A DNA stretch of 64,000 bases, taken from NCBI RefSeq assembly GCF_016424485.1, contig NZ_JAELUP010000089.1, positions 22,947 to 86,946 on the forward strand, read 5' to 3'. The position numbers were made by a program, and so were the translations under genes. Each line of letters opens with the position of its first letter. The first letter of the stretch is position 1. The notes under the pieces were generated by a model. That model was not told the origin of the DNA, made no database searches, and worked only from the letters and a program-made list of their open reading frames with translations. Positions 1-9,550 of the stretch are shown piece after piece. The DNA comes from Paenibacillus roseus. GTDB lineage: Bacteria > Bacillota > Bacilli > Paenibacillales > Paenibacillaceae.

Positions 1-1
1 T

Positions 2-3000
2 GTCCTTCCGCTGCTGTCTGGAACAGTTCAGTTCGGGACAGCTTCGGCTGCCCCGGGAGACGAAGGCTTGCCGCCTTATCTGAATCCAGGCCGAAGCACG
101 GAAGAGCGTGTGAAGGATTTGTTATCACGTATGACACTGGAGGAAAAAGCCGGTCAGCTCATTCAGGCTGAGCGGGCAAGCATTACCCCCGAAGAAGTCA
201 GACGTTATTATGTCGGTTCGGTACTAAGCGGCGGCGGGTCATTCCCGAATAGCGTCGAGGCTGACAGCACGGCTGACAAATGGCGGAAGCTTGTAGATCA
301 ATATCATAGCGGAGCGCTGTCGACAAGGCTCGGCATCCCGATTCTGTACGGTGTGGATGGCATCCATGGGCATAACAATGTCATAGGAGCGACCTTGTTC
401 CCGCACAATATCGGACTTGGCGCCGGCAACAACCCGGATCTTGTCCACAAGATCGGGGCAGCGACAGCCAAGGAAATTCAAGCGACAGGCGTGAACTGGA
501 ATTTCGCCCCGACGATTGCTGCCCCGGAAAATATCCGCTGGGGCCGCACCTATGAAGGCTACAGCGACAAACCTGAAATTTCCGCTGTGCTAGGCAGTGC
601 CTACATTCTCGGCCTCCAGGACGGAGAGGGTCCAAGCTTCGGCAGAAAGGACCGTGTTGTCGGGACGGCCAAGCACTTTATCGGCGAGGGCTATACAGAC
701 AACGGAACCAACCAGGGGAATACAACTCATTACACTGAAGAAGAGATTCTAAAGAAAGACCTGGATATGTACAAACAGGCCGTTGATGCCGGTGTGCAGA
801 CCGTAATGGCGTCTTATCACAGCATCCAGGGACTGAAGATGCATGCTAATAAAAAGCTCTTGACCGATGTGCTGAAAGGTGAGCTTGGATTCCAGGGCTT
901 TGTTATTAGTGATTACAACGCCATTCAGCAAATTACGAGAGATCAGGACGGCAATGCCGTCAGCGGACTGAAAAATCAGGTGCGCGCGTCCATTAATGCA
1001 GGCGTTGACATGCTGATGCTGACGGGAGATTGGAAAAATGCGCTGGCTCACATTATTTCACTTGTAAAAGAGAAAGCGATTACAGAGGAGCGGCTTGACG
1101 ATGCGGTGACACGTATTTTGCGGGTCAAATTCGATTCCGGCGTGTTCGAATATCCGAAGAGCGACGGCGACCTTGCGCCTTTCTTCGGGGCGGAAAACCA
1201 TCGCAAGCTGGCCAGTCAGGCCGTGTCGGAATCACTTGTATTGCTTAAAAATGATGAAGTAAACGGCAGTCCGATTTTGTCACAGCTGGGCGATGCGAAA
1301 CGTATCTTTGTCGCAGGCAAAAATGCCGATAATATCGGCAACCAGTCTGGCGGCTGGTCCATTACTTGGCAGGGCAAGTCCGGCAACATTACAACGGGCG
1401 GTACAACGATCCTGCAAGGAATTAAAGACAAGGTAGGGGCGAATAACGTTACCTTCAACCTGCATGGCCGCGGGGCAGCAGGTCATGATGTAGCGATTGC
1501 CGTACTGGGCGAGACGCCTTATGCCGAATCTGCGGGCGACCGGTCTGAGCTGGGCTTGGATATGGCGGACCTGGCCACCCTTCAAAATGTTCGCGCTTCC
1601 GGCGTACCGACAATCGTCATTCTCGTCTCCGGCCGTCCGTTGCTTATTGCGGATCAGCTGAAAGATATGGATGCGCTGATTGCTGCATGGCTTCCAGGGA
1701 CGGAAGGGCAGGGGGTTGCCGATGTATTGTTTGGCAATCATGATTTTACAGGTAAAAATCCGATTCGCTGGCCGTTTAGCATAACCCATGACTATCCGAT
1801 CAAAAATTCCAGCAGCAGCAATTTGCTGTTCGATACCGGTTATGGCCTGACCAAAAGCCAGCCGACGCCTGTACTTCCGGTCAAGCCGGCCGAGCCGGAG
1901 GCGAAGTCGTACCCGATTCCGGGCAAGATTGAAGCCGAGGATTTCGCGGCCAAGAGCAGCGGCTTGAATACAGAGACGACCTCGGACGAAGGCGGCGGCT
2001 TGAATGTAGGCTGGTCTGCTGCAGGAGCGTGGCTGGAGTACAATGCAGATGTTAAGGAAGCGGGGACGTACCGCGTCGATTTCCGCGTTGCTGTTAACGC
2101 TGCCAATGCTTCGTTGCGCGTCAAACTGGCTGACGGAACAACAGCTGGCACCTTCCAGACGACAACATCAGGCGGCTGGCAGAGCTGGAAGACCGCGTCC
2201 CTCGAAAATGTGGTCATTCCAAAGGCGGGCAAGCAAAAGCTGCGCATCGAGTATGTAACAGGCGGCCTGAACTTTAACTGGATGCAGTTTACCCGCACGG
2301 GTGACGTACCTGATGGAGGCGTTGGAAATCCTGAATCGCCAAATAATGGCGAGCAGGGAGAAACGATTGCAGCCGATGCCGTAGAAGCGTGGGTAACCCG
2401 CGAGCGTGATCCGTCGGACCGCAGATGGTATTATGCGGATCGCTCTCACCAGGGAGATCCGAGGCTTACAAAGCAGGAGAATCTGGATTTGCAGAAGCCG
2501 GGCAGCGGGACAATGACAACGATTACACTTGACCCCGACAAAAAGTATCAGTCGATGCTCGGTATCGGAACCTCGATGGAGGAATCCACTGTCTATAACC
2601 TTGTCAAGATGTCCGAGGAAAAACAGCAGGAAGTGCTGCACAAGCTGTTCGACCCTGTGGACGGGGCTGGCATGAGTCTGGTACGCCTGACAATCGGCAC
2701 GTCGGACTTTACAGCTCAAAAGTTCTATAGCTACAATGATCTGCCTCCGGGCGAAACGGACGTAGAACTGAAAAAGTTCTCCATCCAAAAAGATATTGAT
2801 TTTGGCATCATACCGACAGTTAAGAAAATGCAGGCTATAAATCCGGACCTGAAGTTTTTCGCCTCCCCTTGGAGTCCGCCAGGATGGACCAAAACAACGG
2901 GAAGCATGGTTCGCGGCCAGATTATTGAAGAGTATCTGCCGGTTGTAGCCAAATATTATGTGAAATTCCTTGAAGCTTATGCGGAGCACGGAATTTATTT

Positions 3001-6000
3001 TGAAGCGATGACGCTGCAAAATGAACCGCTTCTGGAAATTGACTACCCAAGCACGCGCATGTCCTGGCAACAGACTGCCCGTCTAGCCAAGCTGATGCGC
3101 GCCGAATTGGATAAGCACAGCAACGAAAAAATCAAGCAAGTTAAATTGTGGATGTTCGACCATAACCCGGGCGACACCATGGCATTCCCGGCGCTGATTT
3201 TGCGCGATAATGTTGAAGGCGCGTATGATGCGGTTGACGGAACGGCATTCCACGATTACGGCGGCGAGCTGTCCATGATGTCGCAACTGCATGATATGTT
3301 CCCGGAGAAGAATGCTTACTTGACGGAGCGCGCAGTATGGGGAACTACGGGAGCCGACCGGATCGTACAATATTTCCGCAACTGGGCAAGAAGCTATAAT
3401 ACATGGGTGACCATGCTGGACAGCGATATCAACAAGCATCAGTGGGTCGGCATCCCAGACCCGACGCCGATTGTTCAGGATTCGTCGGACCGTGATAATT
3501 ATTGGCTGCTGCCGGAATATTATCTGTTCGGCCAGTTCAGCAAATTTGTGAAGCCGGGCTATGTGCGGATCGACAGCAACTACGGTTCGGCAAATACGGT
3601 GACGAACGTTGCCTTTGAAAGTCCTGACGGCACTGAAATTGTAGTTGTTGCTGTCAACAGGACGGACGAGGCGCAGCCATTCAGAATTTTGGCGGATGGA
3701 CAGCAAATTACAGCCAAGCTGCCTGCCAAGTCAGCAGGAACGTATCGTTGGAAACGCAGCGTGTCTCTTCCTGGTGAAGTAACAGCGACCGCCTTCACCA
3801 AAGCGGAAGGTGATTACAATGTGCATGCCGAAGGCTATGTCGAGATTGGCCATGAGGGCACAGGCGCTTCATTGAATTACACGGTCAATGTTCAAGAGGC
3901 TGGAAGCTATGAAGCCAAAATCAGATTGGCGGCGGAGGGAGCATCCGGCGAGGTGCAGCTGTATCTGGACAACAGCTCTGAACCGATCGCTTCAGTTCCG
4001 GTAATTGCTACAGATGGCGGACGCTTTGCGGAGACGAGAGTGCTTGCCAATCTTCCGGCAGGAAATCACAAACTGACCGTAAGAGCAAACGGAGCAGCCT
4101 ATAAATTGAAATCGATTGCTTTTGCCAAACCATCGGAGGAAGCCACCCCATTGCCGGGTCTGCTCCAGGCGGACAGTTTCAAAACGGCAGATGGCGTACT
4201 TGCCGATGAGGATGGCGCTTATTATGGAACAGGAGGAAGCACGGCCACCTATAAGGTTGATGTTCCGGTCACAGGAGATTACGCGCTGACTTACCGCTAT
4301 GCGGCTTCAGGCGATGCTGCAGTTGTGCTTTCAGCCGATGGCGAGCAACTCGATCCGACTGAACTTCCTTCTACCGGAGGTCTGGATAGCTGGGGCAGTG
4401 CCGAGACGACCGTACGCTTGAATGCGGGCGAACAGGTGCTGAGAATTAGCGCACAGGAAACAGGCAGCAAACTTCGTCTGAAATGGCTGGCAATCGGTCC
4501 TGTGCTGCAAATTGACAACCCTGTTATTTATGAAGGGGAAGAAGACAATCATTCATTCGAGGTTTCCCTTCTTGGAGGAACGTTCCAGGAGACGCTGGAT
4601 CATTCCAAATGGGAATTAACCGGTTACGATGAAGGCACTTCAATTCGTTCTGTTGATCGCCTGAATGATACAACTGCGCGAGTCACGCTTCAGGGTACTC
4701 GCACGAAGGCATTTGACAAAGACAGAACGATTACGCTGAGTGTGGACCAATCAGAATTGACAGAGCCGCATTATGGAGGCAATGTTCGAATTTACGGTGT
4801 ACTGAAGGCTGTAGTTGTCAACAGACCGGCTTATCTGGAAGTACTGGAGGGTCAAGTGCCTTATGGGCAAGATGCATTCAACCTGACGCTCAAGCTGGAC
4901 GGCAGTGTCTTCGCCGCCGATAAGCTGGATCAAATTACGTTGTCGGGACCAGGTGTGACAAATGGATATATTGGAAGCAAGCATCCTCAACTGATTGACC
5001 CGAATACCGTACGGTTGACAATATTCCGGAATCCTTCGGTATTCTATGAAACGCTGGATCTGAATATTGAGGTGCCGGCCGACGTATTCACAGGCAGGAC
5101 AGCATTGCATGCGAGTGTCAAGCTGGAGGGTACAGAGAAGAACGCAACGCCAGTGCCGCTGCTGCAATTGAATGCTGTTGACCAGTTCAACCGGATTCAA
5201 GGCATTGTCGTAACAGGCACAGGCAATCAGAGCAGATTGACCGAGATTGATACCGGTGACTGGATCGACTATTATGTGAACGTTCCGGAAGCGGGACAGT
5301 ATACGGTCACGTTCACGGCGGCTTCCCGCGTATTAGCCAATAATGGCCTGCAGATCAAAACTGATAGCGGCAGTGGTTGGAAAGTTCAGGATCAAATTAC
5401 TGTTCCGAATCTGTATGAGCAGGTTGCGGAAATACGCAGTACGCTTGATCTCCCGACAGGAGCTGTGAAAATTCGTCTTGAAGCTGCGGCTGGGGGCTAT
5501 GAAATCCGTGGTATCCGTTTTGAAAAGCATGTTCCATTCAATCTGGAAAAGGGCCGGGAGCATACCATTCAGGCCGAAAGCTATTTCAAAGCCAATACAA
5601 ATGCGATTCAGACGCAAACAGCGGGCTTTAAAAATGTTGGATTTACGATAGCAGGCTCGACTTTCTACTATGATCTTCAAGTGGAAGAAGCAGGCTATTA
5701 CAAAGTTACTTACCGTTATGCTACCCAGCAGAATGGTGTTCGCTTCGCGCTGTCGGCAGGCGACTCGGAGCCTTATATTGTAGCTGCTCCGAACACTGGC
5801 AACTGGGCGACCTACAACGAGCTTGTTAGCGGAATCAAGCTGAATGCCGGCAGGCAGACGTTGAAGCTGACCATGCTCGGCGAAGGAGCCAATATTGACT
5901 GGTTCAAGCTGATTCCGGCCGAAGAAGAGCCGCAACAAGAAATTGGCGGAGAGGCCGAAATTCCGAAAAGCTCGCTGAAGCCAGGCATTTATAGCGAAAC

Positions 6001-7708
6001 GAAGAGAATTGAGCTGAGTTCAGCAACGCCAGGCGCGAAAATTTACTATACACTGGACGGTTCACTGCCAACGGCAGAGCACGGCCAACTGTATAAAGAG
6101 CCGCTGACATTGAGCGAAACTATCGTACTTCGTACCATTGCAATCAAACCAGGTGCGGCAAACAGTTTCGTCTCTGCATTCACTTATATAGTGAAGGAAG
6201 CGGAGCCTGGACGTGCCGCGGCGCCAACCGCTTCTCCGGTACCAGGCACCTATTCTTCGGCCCAGAAGGTAACCTTGACTTCTGCCACTGAGGAAGCACA
6301 GATTTACTACACGCTCGACGGATCTCAGCCAACTGAATCCAGCACCGAATATACGGGCAGTCTGGATGTGAAGAAATCGGTCGTTATTAAAGCGATTGCG
6401 GTTAAGGAAGGGCTTGAGGCTAGTGAGACTGCTGTGTTGTCCTACACGATCAACTCGGCGCCATATTATCCTTCGCAGCCGGTAACTCAGCCGGAAACGG
6501 ATAAGCCGGACGAAGAAACACCTGAAACAGGCACTAAAGATGGCCAAATTTCACTCTCCGATCCGAAGCTGGATACAGCGACAGGAGTAGCCAAAGCTTC
6601 TGTATCCGAGAAGGAACTGAATGAGGCTGTTCAATCAGCAAAACCTGACAATAAGGGCATCAAGCGGATAGCCATTCAGATCCCTGCTGTATCTGAAGCT
6701 AACGGTTATGAACTTGAGCTGCCATCAGCGGCGCTGACTGCCGGCAAATCTGCCATCAGACTGCAAATCGACACGGCAACCGGTCAGTTGCTCATTCCGG
6801 ACACGGTGCTTGCCGGGCTGAACCTGAGCGAAACGGATCAAGTAAGCGTCATTATTGCGAAGGCTTCTGCGAATGATCTACCGGATAGCATCCAGGCAGC
6901 AGTTGGTGAACGTCCTGTAATCAAACTGAGCTTTGCTGTGAACGGGAAGATCATCGAATGGAGCAACCCGCAGGCGCCTGTTCAAGTAAAGGTTCCTTAT
7001 AAGTCCGGTGCTGCCGATCAAGCCGTCAGCGAGTTGCTGTCCATCAGACATGTTGCGGGCAAAGGCGCAGTGACGTCTGTCTATGACGGCAAATACAGCG
7101 CAGCCAGCGGAGCAGTGCAGTTTACAGCAGTTCAGGATGGATGGTACGCTGTTGTTTACGAGCACAAGACTTTCAATGATCTTGGCAACCATTCATGGGC
7201 ACAGCAAGCAATTGAAGTGCTGGCAGCCAAAGGCATCATTAACGGCGTATCGGACAACAGCTATGCGCCGCGGCAAGACGTGAAGCGAGCCGATTTCGCA
7301 TTGTTGCTCGTCAAGGCGCTCGGCCTCACGGGAACAGCATCAGCCAGCTTTACAGATGTGCAAGAAGGCAGCTACTACTACGAAGCGGTAGGCATTGCCC
7401 ATAGTCTGGGGATCGTAAACGGCAAGGCAAATGGAGGTTTTGATCCAAATGCGCCGGTTACCCGCCAGGAAATGTTCGCGATGGTTGCAAGAGCGCTGAA
7501 ACTGACGGATAAGGAACTTGTTCCGGCCGACAGCAATTCGCTCGCCAGCTTCCAGGATCTCTCCAGCCTTGCTTCCTATGCAAAAGAAGGAGCGGCATTG
7601 CTTGCAGCAAATGGCATTGTTAAGGGCAGCGGCTCCAAGCTAAACCCGCTCGGCCTTACAACAAGGGCAGAAGCAGCACAACTGATTTACGAGATTTATA
7701 AACGGTAA
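2..7708 (+). CDS. Secreted SLH-anchored GH3 + GH30 multimodular glycosidase (5' end outside window)
   Basis: The open frame runs in from the window edge. The first codons read like the end of a signal peptide (SAAPG near base 45), so the true start lies upstream; 2568 codons are visible. Order of modules by base: GH3 N-terminal barrel about 80-1130 with candidate nucleophile Asp in FVISDYN (Asp at 911-913); GH3 C-terminal domain about 1215-1850; CBM6-like module 1908-2300; GH30 barrel about 2370-3765 with acid/base Glu in LQNEP (3023-3025) and nucleophile Glu in LTERA (3326-3328); two further CBM6/35-like modules 3775-4500; Ig-like stretch 4505-5160; two more CBM-like modules 5160-5925; two chitobiase-C-terminal-type repeats (IYYTLDGS) 5960-6450; unassigned domain 6540-7170; three SLH domains 7170-7705 for cell-wall anchoring. 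GH3 enzymes are exo-beta-glycosidases; GH30 includes beta-1,6-glucanases, xylanases and glucosylceramidases. The substrate is not decided by sequence reading; a beta-glucan is my guess. Confidence 0.93.
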   Translation, partial: VLPLLSGTVQFGTASAAPGDEGLPPYLNPGRSTEERVKDLLSRMTLEEKAGQLIQAERASITPEEVRRYYVGSVLSGGGSFPNSVEADSTADKWRKLVDQYHSGALSTRLGIPILYGVDGIHGHNNVIGATLFPHNIGLGAGNNPDLVHKIGAATAKEIQATGVNWNFAPTIAAPENIRWGRTYEGYSDKPEISAVLGSAYILGLQDGEGPSFGRKDRVVGTAKHFIGEGYTDNGTNQGNTTHYTEEEILKKDLDMYKQAVDAGVQTVMASYHSIQGLKMHANKKLLTDVLKGELGFQGFVISDYNAIQQITRDQDGNAVSGLKNQVRASINAGVDMLMLTGDWKNALAHIISLVKEKAITEERLDDAVTRILRVKFDSGVFEYPKSDGDLAPFFGAENHRKLASQAVSESLVLLKNDEVNGSPILSQLGDAKRIFVAGKNADNIGNQSGGWSITWQGKSGNITTGGTTILQGIKDKVGANNVTFNLHGRGAAGHDVAIAVLGETPYAESAGDRSELGLDMADLATLQNVRASGVPTIVILVSGRPLLIADQLKDMDALIAAWLPGTEGQGVADVLFGNHDFTGKNPIRWPFSITHDYPIKNSSSSNLLFDTGYGLTKSQPTPVLPVKPAEPEAKSYPIPGKIEAEDFAAKSSGLNTETTSDEGGGLNVGWSAAGAWLEYNADVKEAGTYRVDFRVAVNAANASLRVKLADGTTAGTFQTTTSGGWQSWKTASLENVVIPKAGKQKLRIEYVTGGLNFNWMQFTRTGDVPDGGVGNPESPNNGEQGETIAADAVEAWVTRERDPSDRRWYYADRSHQGDPRLTKQENLDLQKPGSGTMTTITLDPDKKYQSMLGIGTSMEESTVYNLVKMSEEKQQEVLHKLFDPVDGAGMSLVRLTIGTSDFTAQKFYSYNDLPPGETDVELKKFSIQKDIDFGIIPTVKKMQAINPDLKFFASPWSPPGWTKTTGSMVRGQIIEEYLPVVAKYYVKFLEAYAEHGIYFEAMTLQNEPLLEIDYPSTRMSWQQTARLAKLMRAELDKHSNEKIKQVKLWMFDHNPGDTMAFPALILRDNVEGAYDAVDGTAFHDYGGELSMMSQLHDMFPEKNAYLTERAVWGTTGADRIVQYFRNWARSYNTWVTMLDSDINKHQWVGIPDPTPIVQDSSDRDNYWLLPEYYLFGQFSKFVKPGYVRIDSNYGSANTVTNVAFESPDGTEIVVVAVNRTDEAQPFRILADGQQITAKLPAKSAGTYRWKRSVSLPGEVTATAFTKAEGDYNVHAEGYVEIGHEGTGASLNYTVNVQEAGSYEAKIRLAAEGASGEVQLYLDNSSEPIASVPVIATDGGRFAETRVLANLPAGNHKLTVRANGAAYKLKSIAFAKPSEEATPLPGLLQADSFKTADGVLADEDGAYYGTGGSTATYKVDVPVTGDYALTYRYAASGDAAVVLSADGEQLDPTELPSTGGLDSWGSAETTVRLNAGEQVLRISAQETGSKLRLKWLAIGPVLQIDNPVIYEGEEDNHSFEVSLLGGTFQETLDHSKWELTGYDEGTSIRSVDRLNDTTARVTLQGTRTKAFDKDRTITLSVDQSELTEPHYGGNVRIYGVLKAVVVNRPAYLEVLEGQVPYGQDAFNLTLKLDGSVFAADKLDQITLSGPGVTNGYIGSKHPQLIDPNTVRLTIFRNPSVFYETLDLNIEVPADVFTGRTALHASVKLEGTEKNATPVPLLQLNAVDQFNRIQGIVVTGTGNQSRLTEIDTGDWIDYYVNVPEAGQYTVTFTAASRVLANNGLQIKTDSGSGWKVQDQITVPNLYEQVAEIRSTLDLPTGAVKIRLEAAAGGYEIRGIRFEKHVPFNLEKGREHTIQAESYFKANTNAIQTQTAGFKNVGFTIAGSTFYYDLQVEEAGYYKVTYRYATQQNGVRFALSAGDSEPYIVAAPNTGNWATYNELVSGIKLNAGRQTLKLTMLGEGANIDWFKLIPAEEEPQQEIGGEAEIPKSSLKPGIYSETKRIELSSATPGAKIYYTLDGSLPTAEHGQLYKEPLTLSETIVLRTIAIKPGAANSFVSAFTYIVKEAEPGRAAAPTASPVPGTYSSAQKVTLTSATEEAQIYYTLDGSQPTESSTEYTGSLDVKKSVVIKAIAVKEGLEASETAVLSYTINSAPYYPSQPVTQPETDKPDEETPETGTKDGQISLSDPKLDTATGVAKASVSEKELNEAVQSAKPDNKGIKRIAIQIPAVSEANGYELELPSAALTAGKSAIRLQIDTATGQLLIPDTVLAGLNLSETDQVSVIIAKASANDLPDSIQAAVGERPVIKLSFAVNGKIIEWSNPQAPVQVKVPYKSGAADQAVSELLSIRHVAGKGAVTSVYDGKYSAASGAVQFTAVQDGWYAVVYEHKTFNDLGNHSWAQQAIEVLAAKGIINGVSDNSYAPRQDVKRADFALLLVKALGLTGTASASFTDVQEGSYYYEAVGIAHSLGIVNGKANGGFDPNAPVTRQEMFAMVARALKLTDKELVPADSNSLASFQDLSSLASYAKEGAALLAANGIVKGSGSKLNPLGLTTRAEAAQLIYEIYKR

Positions 7709-7720
7709 ATGGTCAAATAA

Positions 7721-7755
7721 GAAGCAGCAGGAGCGTCATCCTGCTGCTTCTTTCA
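7721..7755 (+). terminator. Rho-independent terminator of the GH3/GH30 gene
   Basis: A perfect 12-bp inverted repeat (GAAGCAGCAGGA at 7721-7732 and TCCTGCTGCTTC at 7739-7750) with a 6-base loop is followed by a T-rich tail. It lies 12 bases after the stop codon. Confidence 0.9.
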
Positions 7756-8084
7756 TTATTTTCATGCCTAGAAGTTTCATGCTTACAAGTACGGGGAATC
7801 GTTTCGTTTCCTCATTCAGTGTCCGAGAATATGGATTGTACAGATCAAAAAACATAAAAGTAACAGAATAAGGTATTGTTATAGAAGTTATTGTTGTAAA
7901 ATGAAAAACAAAACGAAAGAATCACAGTAATAACAAGAAGAGCGGGTTATTATGAACAAAATGATGATCGGCCTAAGCAGAATGATTCGAAATAAGCTCT
8001 CCTAAATGGGGGAGTTTCTTGATGGTATCGATAAAAATAGGAAAGTACAGGGAATAAGGGAATAACCCAAGGAGGAAGAAGCGT
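7756..8084. other. Intergenic region, no supported gene
   Basis: AT-rich spacer. It holds a 16-codon reading frame (ATG at 7951) with a poor ribosome binding site that I do not accept as a gene, and a weak hairpin (CTCTCC near 7997 against GGGGAG near 8010) followed by TTTCTT. The promoter of the downstream DUF2164 gene must lie here, but no convincing -35/-10 pair stands out. Confidence 0.4.
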
Positions 8085-8333
8085 ATGTCAACCGTTAAGC
8101 TGCCAAGAGAACAGAAACTGCAACTCGTAGAACGGATCCAGTATTACTTTGAAATGGAGTTGTCCCAAGAAATGGGTCAGTTGGCTGGGGAAAATCTGCT
8201 TGATTTTATGATCAAGGAACTGTCGCCTTATTTGTACAATCAGGCGATGGCGGATGCCCGCAGCGTTATTGGAGAGAGAATGGCCTCAATCGAGGAAGAA
8301 CTGTATGCGCTAGAGAAGCCTGTTGCAAGGTGA
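8085..8333 (+). CDS. DUF2164 family small protein
   Basis: An 82-residue soluble protein. The pattern LPREQKLQLVERIQYYF near the N-terminus, then ELSQEMGQLAGENLLDF and YLYNQAMADA, matches the DUF2164 family as I know it: short, helical proteins of unknown function widespread in Bacillota and Proteobacteria. The start is fixed by a strong AAGGAGG at about 8070 with normal spacing to ATG. It stands alone, with the glycosidase terminator upstream and a long spacer downstream. No catalytic motif, signal peptide or membrane segment is visible. The family call is fairly sure; function is unknown. Confidence 0.8.
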   Translation: MSTVKLPREQKLQLVERIQYYFEMELSQEMGQLAGENLLDFMIKELSPYLYNQAMADARSVIGERMASIEEELYALEKPVAR

Positions 8334-8780
8334 CGTTAAGCTTGTTGCGCAAGGTTAGCTTATTTGGTTAGCAGATCAGGGATCAGGCCGGGCAGCAAGT
8401 TCAATTTCCTAAGAAAGAGATGCGGCCGCCAGCCTAGCTGGTCGGCAACGAAGATATGGCAGCTGCCCGAGGGGGAATTCTATATGTGAATTCCATATAC
8501 GAGTAAGTTTTGGATTTTTTTTCATTTTGTCTGAGCGATATTCTCCTTTTTTTATGAGTCTCAATAATGAATTTTGATTCACTATTAGGGTGGATTTTTT
8601 GAGAAAGATATATCGACATTATAAGTATGGATAAAAAAACCATGAAATCAAATTGTTTTTCTGATCGTGGGATTGACGGGGCGGCATCCGGGTCTCATCT
8701 AGGCGGAAGCACCGATACCGATGGTGGTTGAAGGGTGTGCCTCCATTTTTTATATTGGAATAGTGAATGGGGGTTCATTT
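8334..8780. other. Intergenic region with nested inverted repeats
   Basis: About 450 bases without a supported gene. Two overlapping inverted repeats sit at 8474-8498: GGAATTC (8474-8480) pairs with GAATTCC (8488-8494), and TATATG (8481-8486) pairs with CATATA (8493-8498). A possible promoter for the tetR gene is TTGAGA (8599-8604) with TATAAG (8620-8625), but the spacing is only 15. An in-frame ATG at 8721 would lengthen the TetR protein but has no ribosome binding site. Confidence 0.35.
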
Positions 8781-9362
8781 ATGCAAGTGCTAAAAGATGA
8801 AGTGCGCAACTCGATATTACGCTGTGCGAGGACTGTGTTTTTGGATCGAGGGTTCGGCAAAACTTCGATGAAAGATATTGCGGCGAAAGCCGGGGTTGCC
8901 GTCGGTAATTTGTATCGTTACTTTCCCAATAAAGAGTATTTGTTCGATGCTGTCGTTTCCCCGGTTTATGATCAGCTTATGGAATTGATGATCGTGAATG
9001 AGCAGGAATTTATTGATGCCGCCGGGGTCATCGATCGTCTCAGCCATATTTTCGCAGAGCTAGCATATGAGAACAGGGAAGGGCTGCTCATTTTACTGTA
9101 CAAAAGTTCGGGAACGCCGTTCGCTGGCACGAAAGAGGAATTTATTATTCGCTTGACGGAACAGATGGATACGCATTTGTATGAATATAATCGAAAGCAT
9201 TCGTCTGACCCGCTGGACTTGCTTATATCAAGGCCGATTGCTATAGCCTTTCTTGAAGGCTATTTCGATATTATACGCACCTTTAACAGCCGCAACGTGA
9301 TCCAGGAGGCGACGAAACATTATATTGCCGTCTGGTTTATGGGGCTGAAGGCTGTGCTATAG
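8781..9362 (+). CDS. TetR/AcrR family transcriptional regulator
   Basis: A 193-residue one-component repressor. The N-terminal helix-turn-helix is clear: RTVFLDRGFGKTSMKDI, then AGVAVGNLYRYFPNKEYLFD, the TetR recognition helix and its flanking YFPNKE. The C-terminal ligand-binding half is variable, as usual, so the effector cannot be read. I start at ATG 8781, just ahead of the HTH, with GGGGGTT upstream; an in-frame ATG at 8721 gives 20 extra residues that do not look like TetR. The gene is convergent with the two-component system at 9551 and has no obvious target gene beside it, so its regulon is unknown. Confidence 0.88.
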   Translation: MQVLKDEVRNSILRCARTVFLDRGFGKTSMKDIAAKAGVAVGNLYRYFPNKEYLFDAVVSPVYDQLMELMIVNEQEFIDAAGVIDRLSHIFAELAYENREGLLILLYKSSGTPFAGTKEEFIIRLTEQMDTHLYEYNRKHSSDPLDLLISRPIAIAFLEGYFDIIRTFNSRNVIQEATKHYIAVWFMGLKAVL

Positions 9363-9453
9363 TTTGTTTTCCGATGTATCGGCTCGTCGCCTGTGGGCCT
9401 TTTCGCTTCCATGGCTAGGCTCCGCAGCAGCCAGGGAACCAGGGACCAGCTAC

Positions 9454-9483
9454 GGGGCTGTGATGAAACTCTGGCACAGCCCC
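9454..9483. terminator. Possible hairpin between convergent genes
   Basis: GGGGCTGTG (9454-9462) pairs perfectly with CACAGCCCC (9475-9483) over a 12-base loop. There is no T-run on either side, so intrinsic termination would be weak. It lies between the tetR gene (plus) and the yesN-like gene (minus). Confidence 0.4.
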
Positions 9484-9550
9484 TCTCAAACCTCATAGAG
9501 CGCAGGCAGACTGTGAAGCATCCATCCTATTGACTATGTATTGACTATGC

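Noticed and set aside
2168..3070. 300-codon minus-strand frame inside the glycosidase
   Set aside because: It lies opposite the well-supported GH30 domain and resembles no family.
7951..8001. 16-codon frame MNKMMIGLSRMIRNKLS-like
   Set aside because: Too short and without an adequate ribosome binding site or conservation evidence.
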